Positions 42,831 through 51,676 of a stretch of DNA of 64,000 nt are shown piece after piece. The position numbers were made by a program, and so were the translations under genes. Positions within the stretch are counted from its first letter, which is position 1; the number at the start of each line of letters is the position of its first letter. Location: NCBI RefSeq assembly GCF_000719515.1, contig NZ_JOGR01000017.1:1-64000 (forward strand). The letters run 5' to 3'. Under the pieces are notes generated by a model that did no database searches, was not told the origin of the DNA, and saw only the letters and a list, made by a program, of their open reading frames with translations. Source of the stretch: Glycomyces sp. NRRL B-16210 (GTDB taxonomy: Bacteria > Actinomycetota > Actinomycetes > Mycobacteriales > Micromonosporaceae).

Positions 42831-44381
42831 TCACCCCGCTGAGTCCTCCCGGATCAGGAAGGGGCGCAGCAGTTCGGGGACGGCCTCGTCGGCGAAGTCG
42901 AGGATCTCGTGCTCGTCGGCGTCGATCACCGCGTAGTGGCCCTTGCCCGCGGCGGTGGTCGCGCCGAGGGTCATCAATCCCATGCGCCGCTGGAACACCG
43001 ACTGCCTGATGCGCCAGCCGATGATGCCCGAGCGGTCGAGGTGCACCGTCGCGCGGCGGACGCTCCCGCGGCGCGAGACGAGGTGGCCGCGGTCCCGGCC
43101 GTGGCCGAGGGACGCATACGCGTCGAAGGCCGTCCAGACCGCGAACGCCGAGCCGAGCACCGCCACGAGCACGACGCTCGCGCTCAGCAGCTCCGGAAGC
43201 GTCCACAATATATGGACGGTCACGGCGGCGATCGTCAAGAGCGCCACGGCGATCGCGGCCCAGCGCAGGCGCCGGGTCCTCGCGGCCCTCGGGTGCGGGG
43301 ACAGCTCCGTCGCCATCGGCCCGATCACGGCCTCGGCCGCGTCCCTGGCGTAGCCGATCGGCACGGCGGGGACGAGGGTGCTCAGGTCGCTGCCGTCCTT
43401 GTCGGTCTTGAGCCCGATCGCGACCACGTCGAGGCGGCCCGCGCCCGCCGCGCGCACGCCGAGCGGCTCCACGACCTCGACGCCGCGGATGCGCTCCTCT
43501 TCGAGGCTGAGCGAGCGGGCGATCATGAGTCCCCGTCGGACCCGAAGGGTCCCACCGGGTTCGCGGTCGAGGCGGTGGTTCCACCACGCCTCGCCCTGGA
43601 GGGCGAGGCTGCCGACCGCGCCGAGGACGAGGAGCGCGAGGAGCCCCATGCCGAGCACGGCCCACGGCCCGTAGGCCTCGACCAGGTCGCCGACGATCCG
43701 CACCGGCAGGCCGCCGTCGCCGAACCACTCGGAGACCTGGAAGGCCGCGCCGACCGCGGCCCCGGCGAGCGCCGGGGTCAGGAACGACAGCGGCGCGTAC
43801 CGCAGCCAGGCGGGCCGCCAGGTGGCGAGGCGCTGCTCGCCGTCCGATGCCTCGACTTCGTCGCGCCGCATCAGTTCGGCGCGGAGCCGGTCGGCCTCGG
43901 CCAGGGCCACCGAGTCGAGGGTGAGCGTCTGCGCGCTCGTCGAGCCCGAGCCGCTGCCGGTCTCGCCGGTGCCGACCTTGACCTTCGCGAGGCCGAAGTA
44001 CCGCTCCAGCGGGTTGGAGCCGAGGTCGACCGAGCGGATGCGTTCGCGCGCGAGCGAGCGCCGCCGCTTGAACAGCAGGCCCGTGACCATTTCCACGCGC
44101 GAGTCGGTGACGCGGTACCTGGAGACGCGCAGGCGGATCGCTTCGAGGGCGACCACGAAGCCGACGAGGACCGCCGCGCCGGGGACGACGAAGGCGAGCG
44201 CGACGGGCCAGGACGACTCGGAGGCGATGCCGCCGGCGACGGGCACGCCCACCAGGACGAACACGCCCACCATGAGCAGCGCGGTGACCTTGAGCCCGTC
44301 GGGGTGCAGGCGCAGCCACGGCGTCGCGTCCGGCGACTCGGGGTTCGCCGCTTCGGCTTCGGGGTTCGGTTCCTCGCTCAT
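42831..44381 (-). CDS. Membrane protein with bacterial PH domains, YdbT type
   Basis: A 516-residue membrane protein with three bacterial Pleckstrin-homology-like (DUF304) segments, each preceded by a pair of hydrophobic helices. Recognisable DUF304 phrases are YRVTDSRVEMVTGLLFKRRR, then the DLGSNPLERYFGLAKVKVGT block, and the later GLMIARSLSLEEERIRGVEV. The Bacillus YdbS-YdbT pair with the same two-gene organisation protects against a bacteriocin-like factor. ATG at 44381 overlaps the stop of the upstream small partner by four bases (ATGA). The cytoplasmic C-terminal tail is short. Role in envelope stress is inferred. Confidence 0.82.
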   Translation of the reverse strand: MSEEPNPEAEAANPESPDATPWLRLHPDGLKVTALLMVGVFVLVGVPVAGGIASESSWPVALAFVVPGAAVLVGFVVALEAIRLRVSRYRVTDSRVEMVTGLLFKRRRSLARERIRSVDLGSNPLERYFGLAKVKVGTGETGSGSGSTSAQTLTLDSVALAEADRLRAELMRRDEVEASDGEQRLATWRPAWLRYAPLSFLTPALAGAAVGAAFQVSEWFGDGGLPVRIVGDLVEAYGPWAVLGMGLLALLVLGAVGSLALQGEAWWNHRLDREPGGTLRVRRGLMIARSLSLEEERIRGVEVVEPLGVRAAGAGRLDVVAIGLKTDKDGSDLSTLVPAVPIGYARDAAEAVIGPMATELSPHPRAARTRRLRWAAIAVALLTIAAVTVHILWTLPELLSASVVLVAVLGSAFAVWTAFDAYASLGHGRDRGHLVSRRGSVRRATVHLDRSGIIGWRIRQSVFQRRMGLMTLGATTAAGKGHYAVIDADEHEILDFADEAVPELLRPFLIREDSAG

Positions 44382-44875
44382 GTCGCGTCCCCGGGGGTCG
44401 CGTCGGTCAGCTCGGTCAGGCGCGCGGCCAGTTCGGTGGCCCGCTCCTGGTCGAGGCCCTTGAGCTCCACCGCGCCTGCCGAAGACGCGGTCGTGACGAC
44501 CACGGTGGAGAGTCCGAAGGCGCGCTGGATCGGGCCCTGCGTAGTGTCGACGGTCTGGATGCGCGACATGGGGGCGACGCGCCAGGTCCGCCAGAAGTAG
44601 CCGGTGAGGGTGTACACGGCGGTGTCGGTGACCTCCCAGCGGTGCACGCGGAACCACCACACCGGCAGCGCGAGGCTGGTGGCGAGTCCGAGGAGGGCGA
44701 CGATCGCGGCGGGGCCGAGCAGCCACGGCCGCGCGGGGGCGATGAGGAATCCGAGCAGGGTCAGGGGGACCACGGGCACGGCGAAGGCGATGGCGAGTTG
44801 TGTGCGCCACCAGGGCAGGACGCGGCGGTCGAACCGGTGCTGCGGCGGGCGGAGGGCGGTCGGGCGAGCGGTCAT
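44378..44875 (-). CDS. bPH-domain membrane protein, YdbS type
   Basis: A 165-residue protein with two membrane helices (about 28-48 and 53-72) and one bPH/DUF304 domain (HRWEVTDTAVYTLTGYFWRT to the end, with PMSRIQTVDTTQGPIQRAFG as the family hallmark). It is the small partner of the following YdbT-type gene, which it overlaps by four bases. No ribosome site precedes the ATG; TACGAT six bases upstream suggests a leaderless mRNA. Confidence 0.85.
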   Translation of the reverse strand: MTARPTALRPPQHRFDRRVLPWWRTQLAIAFAVPVVPLTLLGFLIAPARPWLLGPAAIVALLGLATSLALPVWWFRVHRWEVTDTAVYTLTGYFWRTWRVAPMSRIQTVDTTQGPIQRAFGLSTVVVTTASSAGAVELKGLDQERATELAARLTELTDATPGDAT

Positions 44876-44881
44876 GACCGA

Positions 44882-44887
44882 ATCGTA
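44882..44887 (-). promoter_or_regulatory. Candidate leaderless -10 (TACGAT) for the YdbS-type gene
   Basis: Minus-strand TACGAT, then six bases (TCGGTC), then ATG. No Shine-Dalgarno sequence. Confidence 0.5.
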
Positions 44888-45014
44888 GTGATCCGAGCGG
44901 GCCCGGTCTTCCGCCCGGAGTAGGAATTCGGCCGGGGCCGGGTCGTACCCAGGTAGGGTCCGCGGCCTTCGGCCGCCGTGGCGAGTGCCGCACTGCCGCG
45001 GGACCGGTCGCCGT

Positions 45015-45210
45015 GGGACGCGCACTGGTGCCGCCGGATTCTGGGCGCCACCGGACTCCGCGCGCCGGTATGAGACCGGCGCCGGCGGCTCGCCTCCCGG
45101 CGGGCACTGCTGCGGGACGCGCCTCGGTGCCGCCGGATACCGGCTGCCACCGCACTCCGCGCGCCGGTGCGAGACCGGCGCCGGCGGCTCGCCTCCCGGC
45201 GTTGCCGGAA
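45015..45210. repeat. Two imperfect direct repeats of about 98 bp in an intergenic region
   Basis: Copy 1 starts at GGGACGCGC 45015 and copy 2 at 45113. Both contain GGTGCCGCCGGAT, CACTCCGCGCGCCGG (copy 1 has GACTCC) and a shared 32-base segment beginning GAGACCGGCGCCGG. By eye about 85-90% identical. The 377-base gap between the bPH genes and the aldo/keto reductase holds no gene that I can support, and the ORFs within it look like shadow translation. Origin and function unknown. Confidence 0.75.
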
Positions 45211-45212
45211 CT

Positions 45213-45248
45213 CGGCTGCCGCAACGGCCACGGCCGTTGCGGCAGCCG
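45213..45248 (-). terminator. Terminator hairpin after the aldo/keto reductase gene
   Basis: CGGCTGCCGCAACGGC and its perfect 16-base complement are separated by CACG, five bases downstream of the reductase stop on the minus strand. Confidence 0.75.
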
Positions 45249-45252
45249 GGGC

Positions 45253-46245
<993 letters not shown>

Positions 46246-46251
46246 GGAAGC

Positions 46252-46257
46252 AGCCTA
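46252..46257 (-). promoter_or_regulatory. Candidate leaderless -10 (TAGGCT) for the aldo/keto reductase gene
   Basis: Minus-strand TAGGCT, six bases (GCTTCC), then GTG. The identical hexamer with identical spacing precedes senX3. Confidence 0.5.
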
Positions 46258-46318
46258 TCCGGCCGGCCGCACACCGAACGGCAAACGCCTTCCCTCGGTC
46301 TGCTCCGGCTCAGCCGGA

Positions 46319-46336
46319 GGTGAACGCGAGGTGAAG
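46319..46336 (-). promoter_or_regulatory. PHO-box-like direct repeat upstream of the aldo/keto reductase gene
   Basis: On the minus strand CTTCACC (46336-46330) and GTTCACC (46325-46319) repeat with an 11-base period, as in the GTTCACC repeats bound by the Streptomyces phosphate regulator PhoP. It lies between the regX3 stop and the reductase start. A small hairpin, CTCCGGCT-C-AGCCGGAG (46303-46319), abuts it and may end the regX3 transcript. Confidence 0.5.
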
Positions 46337-46345
46337 GCGCGCGGT

Positions 46346-47032
46346 TCAGGCGTGGGGGTCGAACTTGTAGCCGAGGCCGCGCACGGTGACGAGGTGGCGC
46401 GGCTTGCCCGGCTCGGGCTCGATCTTGGAGCGCAGGCGCTTGACGTGCACGTCGAGGGTCTTGGTGTCCCCGACGTAGTTCGCGCCCCAGACGCGGTCGA
46501 TGAGCTGGCCGCGGGTGAGGACCCGTCCGGCGTTGCGCAGCAGCATCTCCAGCAGCTCGAACTCCTTGAGCGGCAGCTGCACGTCCTGGCCGCCCACGGT
46601 CACCGTGTGCCGGTCGACGTCCATGCGGACCGGCCCGGCCTCCAGGACCGTGACGATCGGGTCGTCCGGCTCGGCCGAGCGGCGCAGGACCGCGCGGATG
46701 CGCGCCACCAGCTCGCGGGAGGAGTACGGCTTGGTGATGTAGTCGTCGGCGCCCAGTTCGAGCCCCACGACCTTGTCCACCTCCGAGTCGCGCGCGGTGA
46801 CCATGATGATCGGGACGTTCGAGTTCGCCCGCAGCTCGCGGCAGACCTCGGTGCCCGACTTCTCCGGCAGCATCAGGTCGAGCAGGACCACGTCGGCCCC
46901 GGCGCGCTCGTACTCCTTGATGGCGGCGTCGCCGTCCGCGGCGACGGCCACCTCGAAGCCCTCCTTGCGGAGCATGTAGGAGAGGGCATCGGAGAACGAT
47001 TCCTCGTCTTCAACTACGAGCACGCGGGTCAC
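46346..47032 (-). CDS. regX3: Two-component response regulator RegX3
   Basis: A 228-residue OmpR/PhoB-family regulator, GTG start. Receiver domain: acidic pocket E8-D9, phosphoacceptor D52 (LLDLMLP), T79 and K101. The winged-helix DNA-binding domain (about 130-226) contains LTRGQLIDRVWG and the recognition stretch TLDVHVKRLRSKIE. Length and sequence match mycobacterial RegX3 and Streptomyces PhoP. Order gpm1-senX3-regX3 on one strand is the mycobacterial arrangement. In those organisms it activates phosphate-scavenging genes when phosphate is low. Candidate target sites lie on both sides of the operon. Confidence 0.93.
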   Translation of the reverse strand: MTRVLVVEDEESFSDALSYMLRKEGFEVAVAADGDAAIKEYERAGADVVLLDLMLPEKSGTEVCRELRANSNVPIIMVTARDSEVDKVVGLELGADDYITKPYSSRELVARIRAVLRRSAEPDDPIVTVLEAGPVRMDVDRHTVTVGGQDVQLPLKEFELLEMLLRNAGRVLTRGQLIDRVWGANYVGDTKTLDVHVKRLRSKIEPEPGKPRHLVTVRGLGYKFDPHA

Positions 47033-47092
47033 GAGCGAACCTTTCTGAACAAACGGCTTCCTGCTGGTTCCGATTTGATCCGAGCCCGGTGC

Positions 47093-48283
47093 CTAGGCGT
47101 CGGACGGAAGGGAACGGGCAGGCAACATCAAGGTAAACACTGATCCAGCTTCGGGCATACTGGACACTTCGACCCTACCCCCGTGATTGACCGCGACGTG
47201 CTTGACGATCGCCAGGCCGAGCCCGGTTCCCCCGGTCGCCCGCGACCGCGCCGAGTCCACCCGGTAGAACCGCTCGAAGATCCGGTCCAGCTCCTCGGCC
47301 GGGATGCCGATGCCCTGGTCGTGAACGGCGATGCACACCATCCGCGCCCCCGCCAGGTGCCCGGTGGGCGAGCGCACCGAGGTCGACACCTCGATCGTGG
47401 TGTTCTCGGGTGAATAGGAGATGGCGTTGCCGACCAGGTTCTTCACCGCGGTCACCAGCTGCGGCTCGGACCCGAGCACCTCGGCGCCGGTCAGCCCCGA
47501 GTGCTTCAGCTCGATGTCCTTCTCCTCGGCGGCGATGCGCGTCTGGTCGAACGCCTCGGCCACGATCCGGTCCACCTCCACCGGCTCGGGGTCGGGCAAC
47601 TTCTCCGCCCCCTGGAGCCGAGACAGCTCCAACAGGTCGTTGACCAGGTGATTCATGCGCTTGGACTCGGACTGGATGCGGGCGGCGAACCGCGCCGACG
47701 CGTCCGGGTCCTCCGAGGCGTCCTTGAGCGCCTCGGCGAGGATCTGCATCGCCCCGACCGGGGTCTTCAGCTCGTGGCTGATGTTCGCCACGAAGTCGCG
47801 GCGGACGCGCTCCAGGCGGTGCAGCTCGGAGATGTCCTGGAACTCGGCCACCGACACGCCCTCGGGCAGGGGCGTGATGCGGACGCTCACGGCGCTCGGC
47901 TCGCCCATGGCGCGGCCGGGGACCTCGATCTCGGCGTCCCGGTACCGGCCCGAGCGCCGCGCCTGGGCCAGCAGCGCCCGCAGCGTCAGCGACACTATCT
48001 CGTGGTCGTCCACCAGGCCCAGGTCGCGGGCGACCCGGTTGGCGTAGAGGACGCGGTTGTGGTCGTCGACCAGGCACACGCCGGTGCGGAGCAGATTGGT
48101 CGCCGCCTCCCACGGGCGGGAGTCGGCGACGGGGACGGCGCGCGGCTCGGTGCGGGCGCCGCCGCGGTTCCTGACGCGCATGAGGGCGGTCGCAGCGGCG
48201 CCGAACGCGGCTCCCGCCGCGACGCCGGTGAGGAGGCGGCCGACGCCTTTGCGCAGGCTCTTGGGCTGATGATTGTGGGCCAC
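47093..48283 (-). CDS. senX3: Sensor histidine kinase SenX3
   Basis: A 396-residue membrane kinase, GTG start. One weak N-terminal hydrophobic segment (about 17-36), a PAS domain (about 60-150), then dimerisation and phosphoacceptor H170 (ANISHELKTP), followed by the ATPase domain with N box (NLVGNAISYSPENT), D-box (DQGIGIP) and G box (GGTGLGLAIVKH). The second N-terminal helix of mycobacterial SenX3 is not obvious. No ribosome site precedes the GTG; TAGGCT six bases upstream implies a leaderless message. A PHO-box-like repeat lies 65-81 bases upstream of the start. Confidence 0.92.
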   Translation of the reverse strand: MAHNHQPKSLRKGVGRLLTGVAAGAAFGAAATALMRVRNRGGARTEPRAVPVADSRPWEAATNLLRTGVCLVDDHNRVLYANRVARDLGLVDDHEIVSLTLRALLAQARRSGRYRDAEIEVPGRAMGEPSAVSVRITPLPEGVSVAEFQDISELHRLERVRRDFVANISHELKTPVGAMQILAEALKDASEDPDASARFAARIQSESKRMNHLVNDLLELSRLQGAEKLPDPEPVEVDRIVAEAFDQTRIAAEEKDIELKHSGLTGAEVLGSEPQLVTAVKNLVGNAISYSPENTTIEVSTSVRSPTGHLAGARMVCIAVHDQGIGIPAEELDRIFERFYRVDSARSRATGGTGLGLAIVKHVAVNHGGRVEVSSMPEAGSVFTLMLPARSLPSDA

Positions 48284-48289
48284 GACCCC

Positions 48290-48295
48290 AGCCTA
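48290..48295 (-). promoter_or_regulatory. Candidate leaderless -10 (TAGGCT) for senX3, starting at the gpm1 stop
   Basis: Minus-strand TAGGCT, six bases (GGGGTC), then the senX3 GTG. Its first three bases are the present stop codon of gpm1. Confidence 0.5.
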
Positions 48296-49126
48296 GGGGC
48301 GAAACGGCCCGGCGTCGAACGCCGGGCCGCATCGAACGTCACACCGCGTTAACGCGAAGTGAACATCCGCGCCTAACTTCTTCCCCTGGGCCGCCACGGC
48401 CGCGGCGGCCTCGGCCGCCGCCTCGGGGTCGAGGTACTCGCCGCCGGCGACCACCGGCTTGAGGGTCGCCTCGTCCAGCTCGTAGCGCAGCGGCATCCCG
48501 GTGGGGATGTTCAAGCCCACGATCGCCTCGTCGCCGACCCCGTCGAGGTGCTTCACGAGCGCCCGCAGCGAATTGCCGTGCGCGGCCACGAGCACGGTCT
48601 TGCCGCCCTTGAGGTCGGGGACGATCCCGTCGTACCAGTACGGGAGCATCCGCTCCAGGACGTCCTTGAGGCACTCGGTCGCCGGAAGGATCTCGGGGGC
48701 GAGGTCGCCGTAGCGGGCGTCGCCGTCCTGGGCGTACTCGGAGCCGGCCTCGATGGCCGGCGGCGGCACGTCGTACGAGCGGCGCCAGGTCATGAACTGC
48801 TCCTCGCCGAACTCGGCGAGCGTCGCGGCCTTGTCCTTGCCCTGGAGGGCCCCGTAGTGGCGCTCGTTCAGGCGCCAGGAGCGCTTGACCGGGATCCAGG
48901 AGCGGCCGGCCTCGGCCAGCGCCAGCTCGGAGGTGTTGACGGCGCGGCGCAGCAGCGAGGTGTGCACGACGTCCGGGAGCAGGTCGGCCTCGGCGAGCAG
49001 GCGCCCGCCGCGGCGGGCCTCGTCCTCGCCCGAGGCCGACAGCTTCACGTCGACCCACCCGGTGAACAGGTTCTTGGCATTCCATTCGCTTTCGCCGTGG
49101 CGAAGCAGCACGAGAGTGTAGGTCAT
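48293..49126 (-). CDS. gpm1: Phosphoglycerate mutase (2,3-bisphosphoglycerate-dependent) with unusual C-terminal extension
   Basis: A 277-residue glycolytic enzyme interconverting 3- and 2-phosphoglycerate. The phosphohistidine motif is R9-H10-G (LLRHGESEWN); other family segments are RRAVNTSELAL, SWRLNERHYGALQGKDKA and AAHGNSLRALVKHLDG. The family normally ends near residue 248 (here EAAAAVAAQGKK). The last 29 codons are atypical: they include two TTA codons, two Cys, and run through a PHO-box-like repeat and a strong GC hairpin. They look like intergenic DNA joined to the gene by loss of the usual stop. Position directly before senX3-regX3 is conserved in mycobacteria. Confidence 0.9.
   Translation of the reverse strand: MTYTLVLLRHGESEWNAKNLFTGWVDVKLSASGEDEARRGGRLLAEADLLPDVVHTSLLRRAVNTSELALAEAGRSWIPVKRSWRLNERHYGALQGKDKAATLAEFGEEQFMTWRRSYDVPPPAIEAGSEYAQDGDARYGDLAPEILPATECLKDVLERMLPYWYDGIVPDLKGGKTVLVAAHGNSLRALVKHLDGVGDEAIVGLNIPTGMPLRYELDEATLKPVVAGGEYLDPEAAAEAAAAVAAQGKKLGADVHFALTRCDVRCGPAFDAGPFRP
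48348..48364 (-). promoter_or_regulatory. PHO-box-like direct repeat upstream of senX3
   Basis: On the minus strand GTTCAC (48364-48359) and GTTAAC (48353-48348) repeat with an 11-base period, the geometry of PhoP/RegX3 sites. It is centred about 73 bases upstream of the senX3 GTG, so autoregulation is plausible. It lies inside the present gpm1 extension. The hairpin CGGCCCGGCG-TCGAA-CGCCGGGCCG (48305-48329) lies between this site and the senX3 start. Confidence 0.5.
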
Positions 49127-49229
49127 GCCCCTTATCCTGCCTGCCCGATGGCTGGGACGCGTCCCGGTCGGCGGAGGTGTGTGGCGGGCGTCGCCCCTCG
49201 GCCGGGCCGCCCGCGGCCGACGAGGGCGC

Positions 49230-50279
49230 TCATCCGCCGCCCTCCTCGCCGTCGGCCGTCTCGTCCTGGAGCGACCACGACGGCGCGGCGTCGCCGCCGC
49301 CGCGCGCCTTGTCCTCGAAGTTGTTGGGGATGAAGTCCAGGCCCATGACGTCGATGCCGGCGTCGGTCATCGCGTTGGGGCCGTCGGGGTTGACGTCCCC
49401 GGCGGCGTTGTTGCCGATGTTGTACACGCCCTGCACGCCCACGAAGCCCTGCATGAACGGGTTGGCCTTCGCCACGGTGTCGTTGAGGCCCTTGGAGATC
49501 TTGTCGAGGTGGAGCCCGTCGGCCCCTTTGCGGCCCGGGGCCATGAGGTTGCGCAGCGCGAGCTGCGAGAGCCCCTGGAGCATGCTGAACCCGGTGGAGC
49601 CCAACGTGTTGACGGGATTGATGAAGTTGCCCTGGGAGGCCATCGCGATCCACGAGGTGGTCATGTTCCCCCCGATGAAGGCGGCGAGGGTCTTCGCCGC
49701 GACCCCGATCGCGTTGTCCAGAGCGGTCAACGCCGTCAGAGAACTCGCGGCCGTGGTCGTCGCCGCCAACCGGACGTTCTCGGCCACGATGGCCGAGATC
49801 GGGTTGGGGATCGCCCGGATCGTCAGGTAGGCCACGCCGAACGCCATCAGCGAGGTGGCGACGGCCAGCATGAGCGGGACCATGACCGCGAGCATCGTCC
49901 CCATGATGAACAGCGAGATGCCGATCTGCATGGCGAAGGCGCCGATGACCTGCAACTGCACGGCCACCTTGTCGGCCTTGCCGTCGAAGGCGTCGCGGTC
50001 GTCGCCGGTCCAGGCGTCGCCGTCCACGGCGCCGGTCTTCTCCTTGAGCTTGTCGCTCGCGGCGAGGTACTTCTCGGCGACCTGGAGCCAGGTCGCGGCC
50101 ACGATCATGAGCTGGCCGGGGTTGCACTGGTTCATGTAGATCAGGCGCGAGAGCGCGGTGCAGGGACCGGAGAAGACGAACGCCGGCAACGTGATCTGGG
50201 CCGCGGCGAGCGGGGCCATATAGGAGCTGGCCTGCTCCAGGCCGCTGAACTGGTTGGGATCGGGGGCGGTGTACGCCAT
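49230..50279 (-). CDS. Large ESX/WXG-type secretion-associated protein
   Basis: A 349-residue protein with GAAGGAG before its ATG. About residues 50-110 are helical with a W-T-G-like turn (DGDAWTGDDRDAF), as in WXG100-like modules. A hydrophobic region of two to three helices follows (about 112-165), then a long Ala/Thr/Leu-rich segment. The tail is acidic and Gly-rich. This layout (helical WXG-like start plus hydrophobic middle) is common in actinobacterial type VII secretion substrates or their membrane partners. No ATPase (EccC) is nearby. Third gene of an operon with the next two features. Confidence 0.65.
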   Translation of the reverse strand: MAYTAPDPNQFSGLEQASSYMAPLAAAQITLPAFVFSGPCTALSRLIYMNQCNPGQLMIVAATWLQVAEKYLAASDKLKEKTGAVDGDAWTGDDRDAFDGKADKVAVQLQVIGAFAMQIGISLFIMGTMLAVMVPLMLAVATSLMAFGVAYLTIRAIPNPISAIVAENVRLAATTTAASSLTALTALDNAIGVAAKTLAAFIGGNMTTSWIAMASQGNFINPVNTLGSTGFSMLQGLSQLALRNLMAPGRKGADGLHLDKISKGLNDTVAKANPFMQGFVGVQGVYNIGNNAAGDVNPDGPNAMTDAGIDVMGLDFIPNNFEDKARGGGDAAPSWSLQDETADGEEGGG

Positions 50280-50312
50280 CTGTCGTGCTCCTTCAGGACT
50301 CGTTCGAGGGCG

Positions 50313-50606
50313 TCACTTGAAGTCGTTCGCGGTGGCGTCGTCGGCGTCGGCCCAGGACTCGGCGGTCGCCGTCAGGTCCTGGTTGAGGCCTTGGAAGCAC
50401 TCGGCCGCGCCGCGGATCATCTCGAACATGTAGCTGGTGGCGCCGGTGTAGGCGAGCGCCAGTGAATAGTGGACGGTGGTGTAGAGGGTCTGGTCGAGCG
50501 AGCGCAGGGTGGGGAGCAGCTCGTTGGCCTCCTCCAGCAGCGGCACGATCTCGGTCTCGATCTCGTCGCCGAGCTGGTCGATCCGGGCGGTCTCGATGTT
50601 AGGCAC
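50313..50606 (-). CDS. Small WXG100-like helical protein
   Basis: A 97-residue acidic all-helical protein, GTG start with AAGGAGGG. Length is that of ESAT-6/WXG100 proteins, but there is no exact W-x-G in the middle; W85 (ESWADADDATANDF) lies near the end and could belong to a YxxxD/E-like secretion tail variant. Its first codons overlap the end of the upstream YbaB-like gene by eight bases. Likely partner of the 349-residue protein encoded 33 bases downstream. The assignment rests on size, composition and operon. Confidence 0.6.
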   Translation of the reverse strand: MPNIETARIDQLGDEIETEIVPLLEEANELLPTLRSLDQTLYTTVHYSLALAYTGATSYMFEMIRGAAECFQGLNQDLTATAESWADADDATANDFK

Positions 50607-51408
50607 GGAACCCTCCTTCGTTGAAGCGCCGTTCGAGTTCCTCGCGCTGGCGGTCGATGTGCTCGATGTCCTCGATCGCCTGGTCGCCCCGGGCGCGGTT
50701 CTCGTCGGCGATGAGACCGATGTCGTCGGGGCCCAAGGGGATGCCGAGGTCGGTGAAGTAGCCGTTCTGCTTTCCCGCGAGGTCGGCGGCCGCGGCCGCG
50801 GCGGTCTCGGTGAGTTCGACGCCGAGCGCTTTGGGCCCGATCTCGCTGGCGCGCTTGCTGAGCCACACCGAGACGATGGGTTGGTCCAACGTGGACTCGA
50901 TCGTCACCGTGCGGGCCTCGTTGGTGGCCTTGCCGACCGGCGGCTCGACCTCGTCCTTGCCGCCGCCGCCCGGAGGCGCGGTGTTGAAGCGCTCCAGGAG
51001 CTTGATCGAGGCTTCGATGGTCTCCATGACGGCGGGGTGGAGTTCGAGCTTGGTCGGCCCGGTGAAGCCCTCTTGCGGTGCGGGGCGGTCCTCGGCGGGG
51101 GAGAACGCGGAGCGGCGCCGCTCCAAGGCGGTGGCGAGATCGTGCTGCTGGAGGTCGTCGCGCAGGCCGGTGAGTTCGGCGATCGAGTCCTCGATCGACG
51201 GCGCCGCAGCGGGTTCGGGCGCTTCGGCCAGCGCCGCGTCGGTCGCGGCGATGGCGGTATGGGTGACGAGGTCGGCGAGGTCCTGGCTGAACATGCGTTC
51301 GGCCCCCGGTGACAGTTCGACCTTCGGCGGTGCCCCCAGGGTGACGGTCACGGTGACCCGGCCGCAGGCGCTGGTGAGTGAGCGCTCTCCGGGAGTGTTC
51401 TCGGACAA
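50599..51408 (-). CDS. YbaB/EbfC-like two-module protein associated with the ESX-like operon
   Basis: A 269-residue protein. The frame is open further upstream, but a TTG at 51408 has GGAG five bases before it and was chosen. Two stretches resemble YbaB/EbfC nucleoid-protein cores: VTVTVTLGAPPKVELSPGA followed by a helix (about 15-65) and VTIESTLDQPIVSVWLSKRA followed by a helix (about 170-215). YbaB-like proteins are frequent next to WXG100 genes in actinobacteria, where their job is unknown. A coiled segment ends the protein (IEHIDRQREELERRF). First gene of the three-gene operon. Confidence 0.6.
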   Translation of the reverse strand: MSENTPGERSLTSACGRVTVTVTLGAPPKVELSPGAERMFSQDLADLVTHTAIAATDAALAEAPEPAAAPSIEDSIAELTGLRDDLQQHDLATALERRRSAFSPAEDRPAPQEGFTGPTKLELHPAVMETIEASIKLLERFNTAPPGGGGKDEVEPPVGKATNEARTVTIESTLDQPIVSVWLSKRASEIGPKALGVELTETAAAAAADLAGKQNGYFTDLGIPLGPDDIGLIADENRARGDQAIEDIEHIDRQREELERRFNEGGFRA

Positions 51409-51676
51409 CAGGTCTCCTGCGTGGATTGAAGGTTCAAGGGTTGCCCCATGGTACGCAGGGTTTTGCGAACTCCGTGTTAACGCGTCGGCCGATTCCGCCG
51501 CGCGCGGTGCCTCACGCGCCCGCCCCGGCACCGCCGGGAGCAGGCGCGATGTTAATCCGAGGCCACCGGAGGCGAACGTCCGTACGATGTGGAACCCCCG
51601 ATCCCGGTCCTCGCTCAACGGGACCCGAGACCGGGGGAATCCAATCGTTATCAAACCTTCACCGAGCCTTTCGGCG

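Noticed and set aside
42629..43009. Small plus-strand gene in the gap before the bPH gene
   Set aside because: Two overlapping frames compete, neither has a clear family, and the longer one runs into the antisense of the bPH gene. A decayed gene is possible, so the gap is reported as uncertain.
45015..45210. CRISPR-like array
   Set aside because: Only two long units with no spacers of constant size and no cas genes.
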